The position numbers and the translations under genes are program-made. 64,000 nucleotides of DNA. Source: Staphylococcus schleiferi. GTDB lineage: Bacteria; Bacillota; Bacilli; Staphylococcales; Staphylococcaceae. The notes beneath the pieces were generated by a model. The model did no database searches, was not told the origin of the DNA, and worked only from the letters and a program-made list of their open reading frames with translations. This document shows positions 29,468-39,040 of this stretch, in pieces; positions within the stretch are counted from its first letter, which is position 1; the number at the start of each line of letters is the position of its first letter. The DNA lies in assembly GCF_900458895.1 (NCBI RefSeq), contig NZ_LR962863.1, forward strand, positions 186,001 to 250,000, given 5' to 3'.

Positions 29468-30583
29468 GTGTTACATGATACACATACTTATCGTGAAATT
29501 AAGCAACAACCAGCAACTTTAAAGAAAACATATGATTTAGTGCAAGCGCAACAAGCACGATTTGAAAAATTTATTGCCAAAATAGAGCAAGAAAATCAAG
29601 ATAAAAAATTAAAAGTACTCTTTACGGGTGCAGGTTCAAGCGCTTATGTGGGTGATGTAGCCCGCATGGCACGTCATACCGATGTCTTACCGAATTTTGA
29701 ATTTGAGTCAGTTCCGACAACGCACTTTGTTACGGACCCACAACTTTATATTGATCAACAAACGGCATATCTGTTAGTGTCTTTTGCGCGTTCTGGTAAC
29801 AGTCCAGAAACAAAAGCAACAGTTGAGATTGCCAACCAACTTTCGAGCCATGTTTATCATTTGTTTATTACAAATAATAAAGATGGATTTTTAGGGGCTT
29901 ATCATGAAAACGCTAACAATGTCTTTAAAGTGATTTTACCTGATGAAACGAATGATAAATCTTTAGCGATGACTTCTAGCTTTTCATCCATGTTATTCGC
30001 GAGCTATTTATTATTCGGTGGTAAAGTGAGTCCAAAATTCTTTGACATTGCGTCATCTAATTTTGATTGGCTAGAATCTCAAGCCGAAACAGTGAGTCAG
30101 TTGGATTTTTCGAAAGTGTTCTATGTTGGAACAGGTTTAATTGGCGAACTTACAAAAGAAGTGAGTTTAAAACTCAATGAATTAACGGCAGGTCAAACTG
30201 AGATTGCACGTGAAACGACACTCGGCTTTAGACATGGTCCGAAAGCAGGATTAAGTGCAGATGCCATTTTTATTATGTTGCGCAGTAATCAGCCTTATCG
30301 TCGTCAATACGAAAAAGATTTAATCCAAGAAGTTGGACAAGTCAAAGATCGCTATCAAACTTATATTTTAGATGCGCAAGTAAATGATGATGACAATGCA
30401 GTCAAATTACCTCAGTCTGAAGAGCTCACAGATATGGAATTAGCATTGCAATATTTGATTTTTGGGCAATTGCTTGCAGCTAAACGCTCCGTAGCACTCG
30501 GTTTAAATCCTGATAACCCAAGTCCTGATGGCTTTATCAACCGTGTTGTTAAAGGTGTCACGATTTATCCGGTTGAGGGTTGA
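29468..30583 (+). CDS. agaS: Galactosamine-6-phosphate deaminase/isomerase (SIS domains)
   Basis: AgaS turns galactosamine-6-phosphate into tagatose-6-phosphate plus ammonia. The protein (about 371 residues) has two SIS domains: FTGAGSSAYVGD and SFARSGNSPETKATVE in the first, FYVGTGLIGELTKE and LGFRHGPKAGL in the second. GTG 29468 is preferred because AAGGAGG ends about seven bases before it. It is followed by the sugar kinase four bases on. Its order after the regulator and before LacC/LacD-type enzymes matches the GalNAc pathway. Confidence 0.88.
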   Translation: MLHDTHTYREIKQQPATLKKTYDLVQAQQARFEKFIAKIEQENQDKKLKVLFTGAGSSAYVGDVARMARHTDVLPNFEFESVPTTHFVTDPQLYIDQQTAYLLVSFARSGNSPETKATVEIANQLSSHVYHLFITNNKDGFLGAYHENANNVFKVILPDETNDKSLAMTSSFSSMLFASYLLFGGKVSPKFFDIASSNFDWLESQAETVSQLDFSKVFYVGTGLIGELTKEVSLKLNELTAGQTEIARETTLGFRHGPKAGLSADAIFIMLRSNQPYRRQYEKDLIQEVGQVKDRYQTYILDAQVNDDDNAVKLPQSEELTDMELALQYLIFGQLLAAKRSVALGLNPDNPSPDGFINRVVKGVTIYPVEG

Positions 30584-30587
30584 GCCT

Positions 30588-31538
30588 ATGATTGCAACAC
30601 ATACTTTTAATCCCTCTGTTGATATCACGTATATGATTGATCCGATTGAAGTTGGAGGCGTCAATCGTGTCAAACAGAAAATCAAAAACCCTGGTGGGAA
30701 GGGGATAAATGTCACTAAGGTTTTACATCAATTAGGTGCAAATTACTGTGCATATGGTTATTTAGGGGGCGCCAATGGACAATGGATTGCTAAAACATTG
30801 CAAGATATGGGTGTCGTTTCAGCATTTACTTCTATTCATGGGGAAACGAGACAAAGTCTAGCAATCAATGATGGTAATGGTCAAACAGAAGTGTTGGAAG
30901 CGGGACCATTAATTACTGAATATGATCAGCAACGTTATTATGAAATTTTGAACGAGCGTGCACAAGAGGTCAAAGTGATGACGGTGAGTGGGAGCTCACC
31001 TCAATTTGAAGGCCGCTCAAAATTTGAACATGTCGCTCACATCCTAAGTGCCTTTCAACATAGTTATAATATTGTGGATACGCATGCAAGCGAACTTAAA
31101 TTATTGTTGGAAGCCGATTTACCGGTACATTGTATTAAGCCGAACCAGGCAGAATTTGAGATGTTAATCGGTAAAGAACAGCTCACGATTGCAGAATGTG
31201 CACAAATGCTACAAACACATGCTTATTTTACAGAGATGGATGTTTTTCTCACATTAGGTGCAGCGGGGGCACTGGTCAAATGGGGAAATACAATTTATCG
31301 CGCAACGTTGCCACATAAAGAAGTCATCAATCCTGTCGGCTCTGGGGATTCAACTGTTGCTGGTATTGCATACGGTGTTTATGAAAATTTAGCGCCACAA
31401 GATTTAATCCGTCAAGCTTTAGCATGTGGAACGTCAAACGCATTACAACAAGCCACTGGACATATTGATATTGAACAAGTCAATCAAATTAAATCTGAAA
31501 TAGAAGTGGAGAGATATGAATGGGAAGAAAAGATTTAA
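30588..31538 (+). CDS. lacC: Tagatose-6-phosphate kinase, PfkB family (LacC-like)
   Basis: This enzyme phosphorylates tagatose-6-phosphate to the 1,6-bisphosphate. It is a 316-residue PfkB kinase: FNPSVDITYMID at the N-terminus, the sugar-binding NPGGKGINVTKVLHQLG and the catalytic GSGDSTVAGIAYG with the base aspartate. The LacC/FruK/PfkB branch fits; context (aldolase directly after, overlapping 19 bases) favours tagatose-6-P over fructose-1-P. Start taken at ATG 30588, just after the agaS stop; its ribosome site is weak, suggesting translational coupling. Confidence 0.85.
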   Translation: MIATHTFNPSVDITYMIDPIEVGGVNRVKQKIKNPGGKGINVTKVLHQLGANYCAYGYLGGANGQWIAKTLQDMGVVSAFTSIHGETRQSLAINDGNGQTEVLEAGPLITEYDQQRYYEILNERAQEVKVMTVSGSSPQFEGRSKFEHVAHILSAFQHSYNIVDTHASELKLLLEADLPVHCIKPNQAEFEMLIGKEQLTIAECAQMLQTHAYFTEMDVFLTLGAAGALVKWGNTIYRATLPHKEVINPVGSGDSTVAGIAYGVYENLAPQDLIRQALACGTSNALQQATGHIDIEQVNQIKSEIEVERYEWEEKI

Positions 31539-32464
31539 GTCGGTTAGTGGATGACAAGGGGATATATGCAGCCATTGCAGTGGATCAACGGGGCGCATTA
31601 AGAAAGTTACTTGGGGATCAAGCGAGTGATCACAATTTATCACTTTTTAAGAAACTGGTATCGGAAGTTTTAACACCGTATGGATCTAGTTTTCTAGTAG
31701 ATCCCGAGTTTGGCCTAGAAGCAGCACAGGCGAATGCTGCGACGTCAGGTTTAATCTTATCTTATGAGCAAACCGGTTATGACAAGACAAGACCGGGCCG
31801 CTTACCACGTTTAATTGAAAATGCAAGTGTGAAACGCCTCAAAGATGCAGGAGCAGATGCGGTTAAATTTTTACTGTACTACGATGTAGATGAATCTGAT
31901 GACATCAATACGAAAAAGCAAGCCGTGATTGAGCGAATTGGTGCAGAATGCCAAGCAGAAAACATACCATTTTTACTCGAAATTTTAACTTACGATGACA
32001 CGATTGGTGATGAAAAAGGGGCTGAATATGCTAAAGTACGTCCGCATAAAGTCAATGAAGCAATGCGTGTGTTTAGTGAGCCTAGATTCCAAGTGGACAC
32101 TTTGAAAGTTGAAATTCCAGTTAATATGAACTTTGTAGAAGGCTTTGGTTCAGAAAATTTAATCTCACAAAGTGAAGCGGCTGAAGCATTTAAAGCACAA
32201 GACGATGCGACTGACTTACCTTATATTTATTTGAGTGGTGGTGTGTCAGCACAACTGTTTATGGACTCATTACAGTTTGCAGCGGACCACGGTGCTCGCT
32301 TTAATGGTATACTTTGTGGTCGTGCTACTTGGAAAGGAGCAACACGTGTACTCGTTGAAGAAGGTGAAGCTGAAGCAAAGGGATGGTTGGAACATGAAGG
32401 ACTTGAAAACTTAAAAGCACTCAATGAAATGAATCAGAAAACAGCAACATCTATTCAACTATAA
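31520..32464 (+). CDS. lacD: Tagatose 1,6-bisphosphate aldolase, class I (LacD-like)
   Basis: LacD cleaves tagatose-1,6-bisphosphate to dihydroxyacetone phosphate and glyceraldehyde-3-phosphate. The 314-residue barrel shows AAIAVDQRGALRKLLG, DAVKFLLYYDVDE (Schiff-base lysine region), TLKVEIPVN and the phosphate-binding LSGGVSAQLF, all typical of LacD. It starts within the kinase gene (19-base overlap). It is a second-site LacD outside a lac operon, dedicated here to amino-sugar flux. Confidence 0.88.
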   Translation: MGRKDLSRLVDDKGIYAAIAVDQRGALRKLLGDQASDHNLSLFKKLVSEVLTPYGSSFLVDPEFGLEAAQANAATSGLILSYEQTGYDKTRPGRLPRLIENASVKRLKDAGADAVKFLLYYDVDESDDINTKKQAVIERIGAECQAENIPFLLEILTYDDTIGDEKGAEYAKVRPHKVNEAMRVFSEPRFQVDTLKVEIPVNMNFVEGFGSENLISQSEAAEAFKAQDDATDLPYIYLSGGVSAQLFMDSLQFAADHGARFNGILCGRATWKGATRVLVEEGEAEAKGWLEHEGLENLKALNEMNQKTATSIQL

Positions 32465-32477
32465 ATGAGGTGATGAT

Positions 32478-34250
32478 GTGAGTCGTTTCGAAATCAATGA
32501 GACATTTGTGTTAGATAAAAAGCCGTTCAAAATATTATCAGGAGCCGTTCATTATTTTAGAATACCTAGAAAAGACTGGCAACACTCTTTGTATAATTTG
32601 AAAGCGCTCGGCTTCAATACAGTGGAAACCTATGTACCGTGGAATTTTCATGAAACCCAAAAAGGAAACTTTGAATTTGAAGGGAATAAAGATTTAAAAT
32701 ATTTTATCGAACTTGCACAACAAGAAGGATTATATGTGATTGTGCGTCCTTCACCATATATTTGTGCAGAATGGGAATTTGGAGGCTTACCTGCATGGTT
32801 ACTGAATGACCGGACGATGCGTATTCGCTCTCGAGATCCACAATTTTTAGCGCATGTGCATCGTTATTATCAAGTTTTATTTAAAATATTGACGCCCCTT
32901 CAAATTGATCAAAATGGCCCTATCATTATGTTTCAAATCGAAAATGAATACGGTTCATATGGGGAAGATCATGAATATCTTCGAGCAATCGCTAATATGA
33001 TGCGTGAGGAAGGTGTGACGGTTCCGTTCTTTACTTCAGATGGCGCATGGGACCAATGTTTGCGCGCAGGAAGTATGATAGATGACAATATTTTACCTAC
33101 TGGAAACTTTGGATCACGAACTATGCAAAATTTCCAAAATCTAAAGACTTTTCACGAGGAACATGGAAAGACATGGCCATTAATGTGTATGGAATTTTGG
33201 GATGGCTGGTTTAATCGTTGGGGTGAAGCGGTCATTAAGCGAGATAGTGATGATCTTGCAAAAGAAGTAAAAGAGGCAATCAAACTCGGCTCAGTAAATT
33301 TATACATGTTTCACGGTGGAACGAATTTTGAATTTTGGAATGGGTGTTCAGCGAGAGGAACGAAAGATTTACCACAAGTGACATCCTATGATTATCATGC
33401 CCCATTAGATGAGGCGGGCAACCCAACACCTAAATATTTTACGTTACAAAAAATGTTAAAAGACGTCTTGCCTGATGTAAAACAACATGAACCGAAAGTC
33501 AAAACATTTATGGCCAAGAAAGATATCCCTTTAACAAATAAAGTTAATCTTTTTGAAGTTTTAGAAGAGATATCGACAAAGACGACGAGCTTTTATCCGC
33601 AATCTATGGAAGAGGCCGGTTCGGGTTATGGTTATATGATGTATCGTACGATCCTCACGCGAGCGACTGAGCAGGAAAAGTTAAGAATTGTCGATGCAAG
33701 AGATCGCGTTCATTGTTTTATCGATCAAAAATGTGTGTATCAAGCGTATCAAGAAGAAATAGGAGAAGCCTTTGAAGTCAATTTGACATCAAGTCAGCCA
33801 CAAGTGGATATTCTCGTTGAAAATATGGGACGCGTCAACTATGGCTATAAATTATTGGCACCCACACAACGAAAAGGGATAGGTCAAGGACTCATGCAAG
33901 ACCTCCATTTTGTGCAAAATTGGGAGCAATTTGACATCGATTTTTATAAATTGAAAAATGAACACTTTCAACGCCCATGGTCAGCACATCAACCAGCATT
34001 TTATCGCTATGAATTTGAGCTAGAAACACCTGATAATACGCATATTGATGTAAGCGGTTTCGGCAAAGGTGTTGTGCTTGTTAATGGATTTAATATAGGT
34101 CGTTATTGGGAGGTTGGCCCTTCACAATCGTTGTATATTTCAAAAGCATTTTTAAAGCAAGGTAAAAATGAAATTATTGTTTTTGACTCTGAAGGAAAAT
34201 ACTCAGAATCCATTGACCTGATTCAAAACCCTCAATTTTCTAATATATAA
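32478..34250 (+). CDS. GH35 beta-galactosidase, BgaC-like, cytosolic
   Basis: A 590-residue glycosidase with no signal peptide or anchor. The catalytic pair is E157 (FQIENEYGSYG, acid/base) and E239 (MCMEFWDGW, nucleophile); C-terminal beta-sandwich domains (about 390-590) include GFGKGVVLVNGFNIGRYWEVGPSQSLY. The small bacterial GH35 type prefers terminal beta-1,3-linked galactose, which is what core-1 disaccharide offers. Being internal, it implies that the disaccharide is imported before cleavage, unless it is exported non-classically as suggested for pneumococcal BgaC. Starts at GTG 32478 after GAGGTGATG. Confidence 0.88.
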   Translation: MSRFEINETFVLDKKPFKILSGAVHYFRIPRKDWQHSLYNLKALGFNTVETYVPWNFHETQKGNFEFEGNKDLKYFIELAQQEGLYVIVRPSPYICAEWEFGGLPAWLLNDRTMRIRSRDPQFLAHVHRYYQVLFKILTPLQIDQNGPIIMFQIENEYGSYGEDHEYLRAIANMMREEGVTVPFFTSDGAWDQCLRAGSMIDDNILPTGNFGSRTMQNFQNLKTFHEEHGKTWPLMCMEFWDGWFNRWGEAVIKRDSDDLAKEVKEAIKLGSVNLYMFHGGTNFEFWNGCSARGTKDLPQVTSYDYHAPLDEAGNPTPKYFTLQKMLKDVLPDVKQHEPKVKTFMAKKDIPLTNKVNLFEVLEEISTKTTSFYPQSMEEAGSGYGYMMYRTILTRATEQEKLRIVDARDRVHCFIDQKCVYQAYQEEIGEAFEVNLTSSQPQVDILVENMGRVNYGYKLLAPTQRKGIGQGLMQDLHFVQNWEQFDIDFYKLKNEHFQRPWSAHQPAFYRYEFELETPDNTHIDVSGFGKGVVLVNGFNIGRYWEVGPSQSLYISKAFLKQGKNEIIVFDSEGKYSESIDLIQNPQFSNI

Positions 34251-34262
34251 GGAGAGATTATT

Positions 34263-34742
34263 ATGGCAATTATAGGAACTCGTATCGATGGTAGATTAAT
34301 TCACGGACAAGTTGCAAATTTATGGGCAACTAAATTAAATATTAGCCGTTTTATGGTAATTGATGATGAGGTGGCACAAAGCGATATTGATAAGCAAGCT
34401 TTGAAACTTGCAACACCGGCAGGGATTAAATTAAGTGTTTTACCTATTGAAAAAGCAGCAAATAATATCAAAAACGGTAAATATGATTCACAGCGCGTCA
34501 TGATTATTGCAAAGCGTCCTGATCGTTTTGTTGAATTGGTCAATCAAGGTGTCGCTATTGAAACATTAAACGTAGGAAATATGTCACAAACAGATGAAAC
34601 ACGTGCGATTACAAACTCAATTAATGTGACAGATGAAGATATCGAAAACTTTAAAAAGTTAGATGCACAAGGGGTAAAAATTGTTTCTCAAATGGTGCCA
34701 AATGATAAGGCAGTGAATTTCTTTACATTAGTTAAAGCGTAA
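34263..34742 (+). CDS. agaV: PTS mannose-family IIB component (GalNAc type)
   Basis: A 159-residue cytosolic phosphocarrier. The phosphorylated histidine lies in RIDGRLIHGQV (H14), typical of mannose-family IIB. It takes phosphate from IIA and gives it to the incoming sugar. It opens the four-gene PTS block; homologous blocks beside bgaC and agaS in streptococci import N-acetylgalactosamine or the core-1 unit. Confidence 0.87.
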   Translation: MAIIGTRIDGRLIHGQVANLWATKLNISRFMVIDDEVAQSDIDKQALKLATPAGIKLSVLPIEKAANNIKNGKYDSQRVMIIAKRPDRFVELVNQGVAIETLNVGNMSQTDETRAITNSINVTDEDIENFKKLDAQGVKIVSQMVPNDKAVNFFTLVKA

Positions 34743-34760
34743 AAATAGGAGGTGTTTCCC

Positions 34761-35661
34761 ATGGAAATATTATGGTGGCAAATCGTTTTATTAACTTTGT
34801 ATGCAGGTTATCAAATATTAGATGATTTACAATTTAATATTTTTGGTCATCCTGTTTTCGCGGGGATTATTTCAGGATTAATTATGGGCGATGTCACAAC
34901 GGGTTTAATTATCGGTGGCGGGATGCAGTTAACGATTTTAGGTGTTGGGACATTCGGTGGTGCTTCAAGAATTGATGCAAACTCAGGCACGGTGCTTGCG
35001 GTTGCATTCTCTGTTGCACTCGGAATGAATCCACAACAAGCACTCGCAACACTTGCTGTGCCTGTAGCAAGTTTAATGATTCAAACGGATATTTTAGCAC
35101 GTTTTACGAATACGTTTTTTGCACATCGGATTGATCGAAAAATTGAACAAATGGATTATAAAGGTGTGGAACGTAACTTCTTATATGGCGCAATCCCATG
35201 GGCATTGTCACGTGCGATTCCAGTGTGTTTAGCGCTCGTATTTGGTGGCGGTGTAGTTAAAAAATATTGTGAATTACTTGAATGGTGATCTTAAATGGTT
35301 AGGTGACGGTTTGACTGTTGCGGGGGCAGTGTTACCTGCAGTAGGTTTTGCGATTTTATTACGTTATCTTCCATTGAAAAAACATTTTCCATATTTCATT
35401 TTAGGGTTTATTATCACTGCCTTAGCTGTGACAGTCTTTAATGGATTGAGCGGTTTAGGCACATCCGTTGCAACGTTAGATAAGAAATTTGATATGACAT
35501 TCTCATCATTACCGATGCTTACAATTGCTGCCATTGGTTTTGCACTCGCAGCGATCGAATATAAACGCACATCACAACCTAAAGTCGCATCAGGTAGCCC
35601 AAAAGCGCATAGTGAGACAGATGCGGATGAGGAAGGAGAGATTGACGATGACGAATTATAA
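34761..35661 (+). pseudogene. agaW: PTS mannose-family IIC component, frameshifted
   Basis: IIC forms the membrane channel with IID. The first part (about 175 residues, membrane segments with GLIMGDVTTGLIIGGGMQL and GTFGGASRID) runs into a stop at 35286-35288. Removing one A from the six-A run at 35259-35264 joins it through VVKNIVNYLNGDLKWLGDG to the remaining 130 residues, giving a normal IIC of about 300 residues with an acidic tail. Start at ATG 34761 after AGGAGGTG. The break abolishes the full protein as written; a homopolymer sequencing error is the alternative. Confidence 0.82.
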
Positions 35662-36547
35662 TAAATCGCAAGAACACAATTCAGAAACAGCAGTGGCAAC
35701 GCAAAGTAAATCAGGCAAACCGCTCACATGACGTCCACCACAAACACCGTATCGATTAACGGATAAGGACTTTAGACAAATCAACATGCGTAGTCTCTTC
35801 TTCTTTCAATGGGGTTGGAACTATGAGCGTATGCAAGGAAGCGGTTATTTATTTACCATTTTACCGCAGTTGCGTAAAATTTATGGAGACGATTCTCCTG
35901 AACTGCAAGAAATGATGAAAACGCATGCACAATTCTTTAATACAAGTAACTTTTTTAATACAATTATTACGGGTATCGATATTGCGATGGAAGAAAGAGA
36001 GCAATTCGCAGCTAAAGAATCTGTCAAAGGGCTTAAAGTTGGCTTAATGGGACCTTTCGCTGCAGTAGGTGATGCGATATTTGGTTCACTGGTGCCGACA
36101 ATATTTGGTGCAATTGCTGCCAACATGGCACAAGATGGAAATCCATTTGGCGCATTACTCTGGTTTGTGGCAATGTTAGCGATTATCGTATTTCGTTGGA
36201 AACAATTGAAATTTGCTTATAAAGAAGGGATTTCGCTCGTTACAACAATGCAACATCGTTTGGAATCATTAACGAATGCAGCCACACTCCTCGGTGTGTT
36301 TATGGTCGGTGCTTTAGTCGCAACGATGATACGTGTCAAATTTGCATGGGAACCTAAAATCGGTGATCTCACTGTTAAAATTCAAGATAGTGCGGACATG
36401 ATTTTACCAAGATTATTACCTCTAATCATTGTATTTGGTGTTTACTGGTTATTAGGACGTAAAAATATGAATTCTACACGTGCCATCTTTATTGTAATTA
36501 TTGTATCGATTGTTTTATCTGCACTCGGTGTGATTACCAACATTTAA
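35648..36547 (+). pseudogene. agaE: PTS mannose-family IID component with an in-frame stop
   Basis: IID partners IIC in the permease. The native start is ATG 35648, with GGAAGGAGAG upstream and overlapping the IIC end. Codon 28 is TGA (35729-35731), most simply CGA mutated by C-to-T. The same frame then continues through YRLTDKDFRQINMRSLFFFQWGWNYERMQGS, the conserved IID N-terminus, to the end with its C-terminal membrane segments. Reinitiation at ATG 35786 would lose the YRLTDKDF segment and lacks a well-spaced ribosome site. Unlike the IIC lesion, this is a substitution, so decay is likely real. Confidence 0.82.
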
Positions 36548-36567
36548 GGCGAGAGGAGCACTTGGAA

Positions 36568-36969
36568 ATGGAAAAATTAATTCTAGTTAGCCATGGGACT
36601 TTTTGTGAAGGCATTAAAGACAGTATAGAAATGATTCTTGGACCTCAAGCACATCTTTATACCGTTGCTTTATCTCCGCAAGAAGGGCCGGAAGACTTTG
36701 AAAAAAACTTTATGGCGCATATCGAAGCAGGCGATAAAGTAACCGTTTTTGCGGATTTATTAGGCGGTACACCATCTAATACTGTGGCAAAAAAGATTAT
36801 GAATGGTGCGGATTATGATTTGTATGTTGGGATGAATCTACCAATGATTATCAGTTATATCAATGGTCAAATGATTGGAGAACAACCGGATTACGTTAAA
36901 AAAGCGCAAGAAGGTATTGTTAATGTAAACACATTGTTAAATCAAGATGATGACGACGATGATGAATAA
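36568..36969 (+). CDS. agaF: PTS mannose-family IIA component (GalNAc type)
   Basis: About 133 residues; the phosphorylated histidine is H9 in LILVSHGTFCEG. It receives phosphate from HPr. LLGGTPSNTV and the C-terminal strand NLPMII are family marks. ATG 36568 fits AGGAG nine bases upstream; a TTG six bases earlier is too close. The tail is a run of aspartates. Intact, unlike the two membrane subunits before it. Confidence 0.85.
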   Translation: MEKLILVSHGTFCEGIKDSIEMILGPQAHLYTVALSPQEGPEDFEKNFMAHIEAGDKVTVFADLLGGTPSNTVAKKIMNGADYDLYVGMNLPMIISYINGQMIGEQPDYVKKAQEGIVNVNTLLNQDDDDDDE

Positions 36970-37000
36970 GCGCATCAAATTTAAGTAAAGAAGGTATACT

Positions 37001-38158
37001 ATGGCATATGCAATTATTAATGGCGTCATTTATACAGAAGACGAAATCATTTCTAACGGGTATCTCGTAATAGAAGCAGGTAAAATTCGTGCAATTGAAA
37101 AAGGATCCTATGATGGGGATTTAGAAGTTTTAGATGCGAAAGGTCATCATATTTTACCGGGCTTTATAGATATTCATATTCATGGAGGTTATGGCGAAGA
37201 TGCCATGGATGCTTCTTATGACGGTCTAAAACATTTAGCTGAACAGTTGTTATCTGAAGGAACGACATCCTTTTTGGCAACGACAATGACACAATCGCAA
37301 GAAGCCATCGACAAAGCTTTAAAAAATATTCGCACGTACTATGAACAACAAGATCGTGAAAATGCAGCTGAAATCGCAGGGGTTCATTTAGAAGGCCCAT
37401 TTATTTCTGAAAACAAAATTGGTGCGCAAAACCCGGCATTTATTCAACGGCCAACTGTGGCATTGTTACAGCAATTCCAAGAGACAGCAAAAGGATTGAT
37501 TAAAATTGTCACAATTGCACCAGAAGTAGCGGGTGCTACTGAGGTGATAGACACATTAAAAGATGACATCATTTTTTCAATGGGACATACAGAAGTGGAT
37601 TTTGACGCGGCAAATCAAGCAGCAGATACCGGTGTTCAACACGTCACACACCTTTATAATGCGGGTGTCGGTTTTCATCATAGAAATCCAGGTATGTTTG
37701 GTGCGGCTTGGACGAATGGAAAACTAAGTACGGAATTGATTGTAGATGGTGTGCATTCTCATCCAATGTCTGTTGCGATTGCATATCAACATAAAGGCGC
37801 TGAAAAAATGTATTTAATTACCGATGCAATGCGTGCCAAAGGAATGCCGGATGGCGACTATGAATTAGGTGGTCAAAAAGTTATCGTTAAAGATAACGAA
37901 GCACATTTGGAGACAGGCTCACTTGCAGGTAGTATTTTAAAAATGAACAAAGGTTTACAAAATTTAATGCAATTTACAGGTGACACATTAGCTCATTTAT
38001 GGCCAGTGACGAGTTTGAATCAAGCGAAAGCATTGAAAATAGATGACCGTAAAGGCAGTATTGCTGTAGGCAAAGACGCTGATTTGGTCATCGTTGACGA
38101 TGAAATTACTGTTTATCAAACCATTAAGCAAGGTCGTGTGCATCAATTCAAGTCGTAG
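37001..38158 (+). CDS. nagA: N-acetylgalactosamine/glucosamine-6-phosphate deacetylase
   Basis: Removes acetate from an N-acetyl-hexosamine-6-phosphate; in this operon the substrate is probably GalNAc-6-P, yielding GalN-6-P for AgaS. The 385-residue amidohydrolase has metal ligands in FIDIHIHGGYG, GVHLEGPF, MGHTEVDF and HVTHLYNAG, and the catalytic aspartate in YLITDAM. NagA and AgaA cannot be told apart by motif; context favours AgaA activity. Last gene of the operon; I see no clear terminator after it. Confidence 0.85.
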   Translation: MAYAIINGVIYTEDEIISNGYLVIEAGKIRAIEKGSYDGDLEVLDAKGHHILPGFIDIHIHGGYGEDAMDASYDGLKHLAEQLLSEGTTSFLATTMTQSQEAIDKALKNIRTYYEQQDRENAAEIAGVHLEGPFISENKIGAQNPAFIQRPTVALLQQFQETAKGLIKIVTIAPEVAGATEVIDTLKDDIIFSMGHTEVDFDAANQAADTGVQHVTHLYNAGVGFHHRNPGMFGAAWTNGKLSTELIVDGVHSHPMSVAIAYQHKGAEKMYLITDAMRAKGMPDGDYELGGQKVIVKDNEAHLETGSLAGSILKMNKGLQNLMQFTGDTLAHLWPVTSLNQAKALKIDDRKGSIAVGKDADLVIVDDEITVYQTIKQGRVHQFKS

Positions 38159-38214
38159 TTAGCAAGAATAAAATGGCTGTACACTTTATATGGTGGTTAT
38201 GTGTCTATAATAAT

Positions 38215-38365
38215 TAAGTCGCAAACTTCCGATTGCTTCTTCGAGTCTCGCTTTCCCAGGCGCCTTACCTCAACTAATTTTGGCTTTTATTGTAGCTCAT
38301 AAGAAGCCAAAATGGATTTTCGGTTTCGGCTCTATGCCTCGGGAGTCTCGACTCGGTACGCAATC
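38215..38365. repeat. Intergenic repeat with TTGGCTT/AAGCCAA dyad, copy 1
   Basis: ACTAATTTTGGCTT and AAGAAGCCAAAATGGAT form an imperfect dyad. A diverged version in the same orientation lies at 42010-42200 (ACTAAATTTGGCTT and GAAGCCAAATTGGAT). Flanking GAGTCTCG blocks resemble the element at 11395. No gene is seen here. Confidence 0.45.
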
Positions 38366-38381
38366 TATTTAAGCAATTTCA

Positions 38382-38843
38382 CTATTGAAAAGTGGCATTG
38401 CTTACTTTATGAATCACACGTTTTACAGAAGATGCAAAAACGTTACAATCACTTGCGATATCAGTTTCTGAGCGAACTTGTGTTGTTTTATCTATAATGG
38501 CTTTCTGAACATGGTTTGAGATAAAACAGTTATCCTCAACAACATTTGTTTTAGAAGTAAAAGTCCGATCACAAACCCTACATTTAAAACGTTGTTTTAA
38601 CAGATTTAAATACACTGCTATCTCTTGGAATCTTAAAAAAGTAATTCACGATAAACGTTTTCCGTGTTTGTGTATTCGGTTTGGATTCGTATGATAACAG
38701 TGAGGACAAGTCATAGGCTTGTATGAAAGGGTACCAAAGATGACGTTAGATTTCTTACCTCTAATAACTACATCTTCTTCAACTTTAGTGATTTTAATAT
38801 TATTATCTTTAATTTTTAGTAACTTTAATATATCATTACACAT
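38382..38843 (-). pseudogene. ISL3-family transposase, N-terminal relic
   Basis: The frame starts MCNDILKLLKIKDNNIKI and shows the zinc-finger-like CPHC and CRVC motifs of ISL3 transposases (IS1181-like). A TGA at 38646-38648 (likely CGA originally) interrupts HGKRLS-RITFLRFQEIAVYLN; the same frame resumes and ends near 38382 before the DDE catalytic domain. The downstream catalytic part is missing, so it is dead. A GGTTCTTCATT sequence near 38950-38965 on the minus strand may be its terminal repeat. It borders the 3' end of the O-glycan operon. Confidence 0.75.
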
Positions 38844-38966
38844 AGGCGCAATATGTCTCCTTTATTTTTGGTTTAGTCACTTAAAATTATAGAGGCATTT
38901 GCGCTATTTTTGTACAAAAAAGCAGGATGACTTATGTCATCCCACCATAAAAAATGAAGAACCAAT

Positions 38967-39020
38967 AAAATCCGAGATTTTTCGTAAATATAAACGAAAT
39001 AATCTCGGATTTTGTTTTTT
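38967..39020. terminator. Long-stem bidirectional terminator
   Basis: AAAATCCGAGATTTTTCGT pairs with ACGAAATAATCTCGGATTTT, followed by TTTTTT on the plus strand and preceded by A-rich sequence. It serves the superantigen-like gene on the minus strand. Confidence 0.85.
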
Positions 39021-39040
39021 ATGACAATGTGTCGCTATAT

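Noticed and set aside
35259..35264. Programmed frameshifting in PTS IIC at the six-A run
   Set aside because: No heptamer slip site with a clear downstream stimulator was seen, the run is short for transcriptional slippage, and related PTS IIC genes are single frames. A lesion or sequencing error is simpler.
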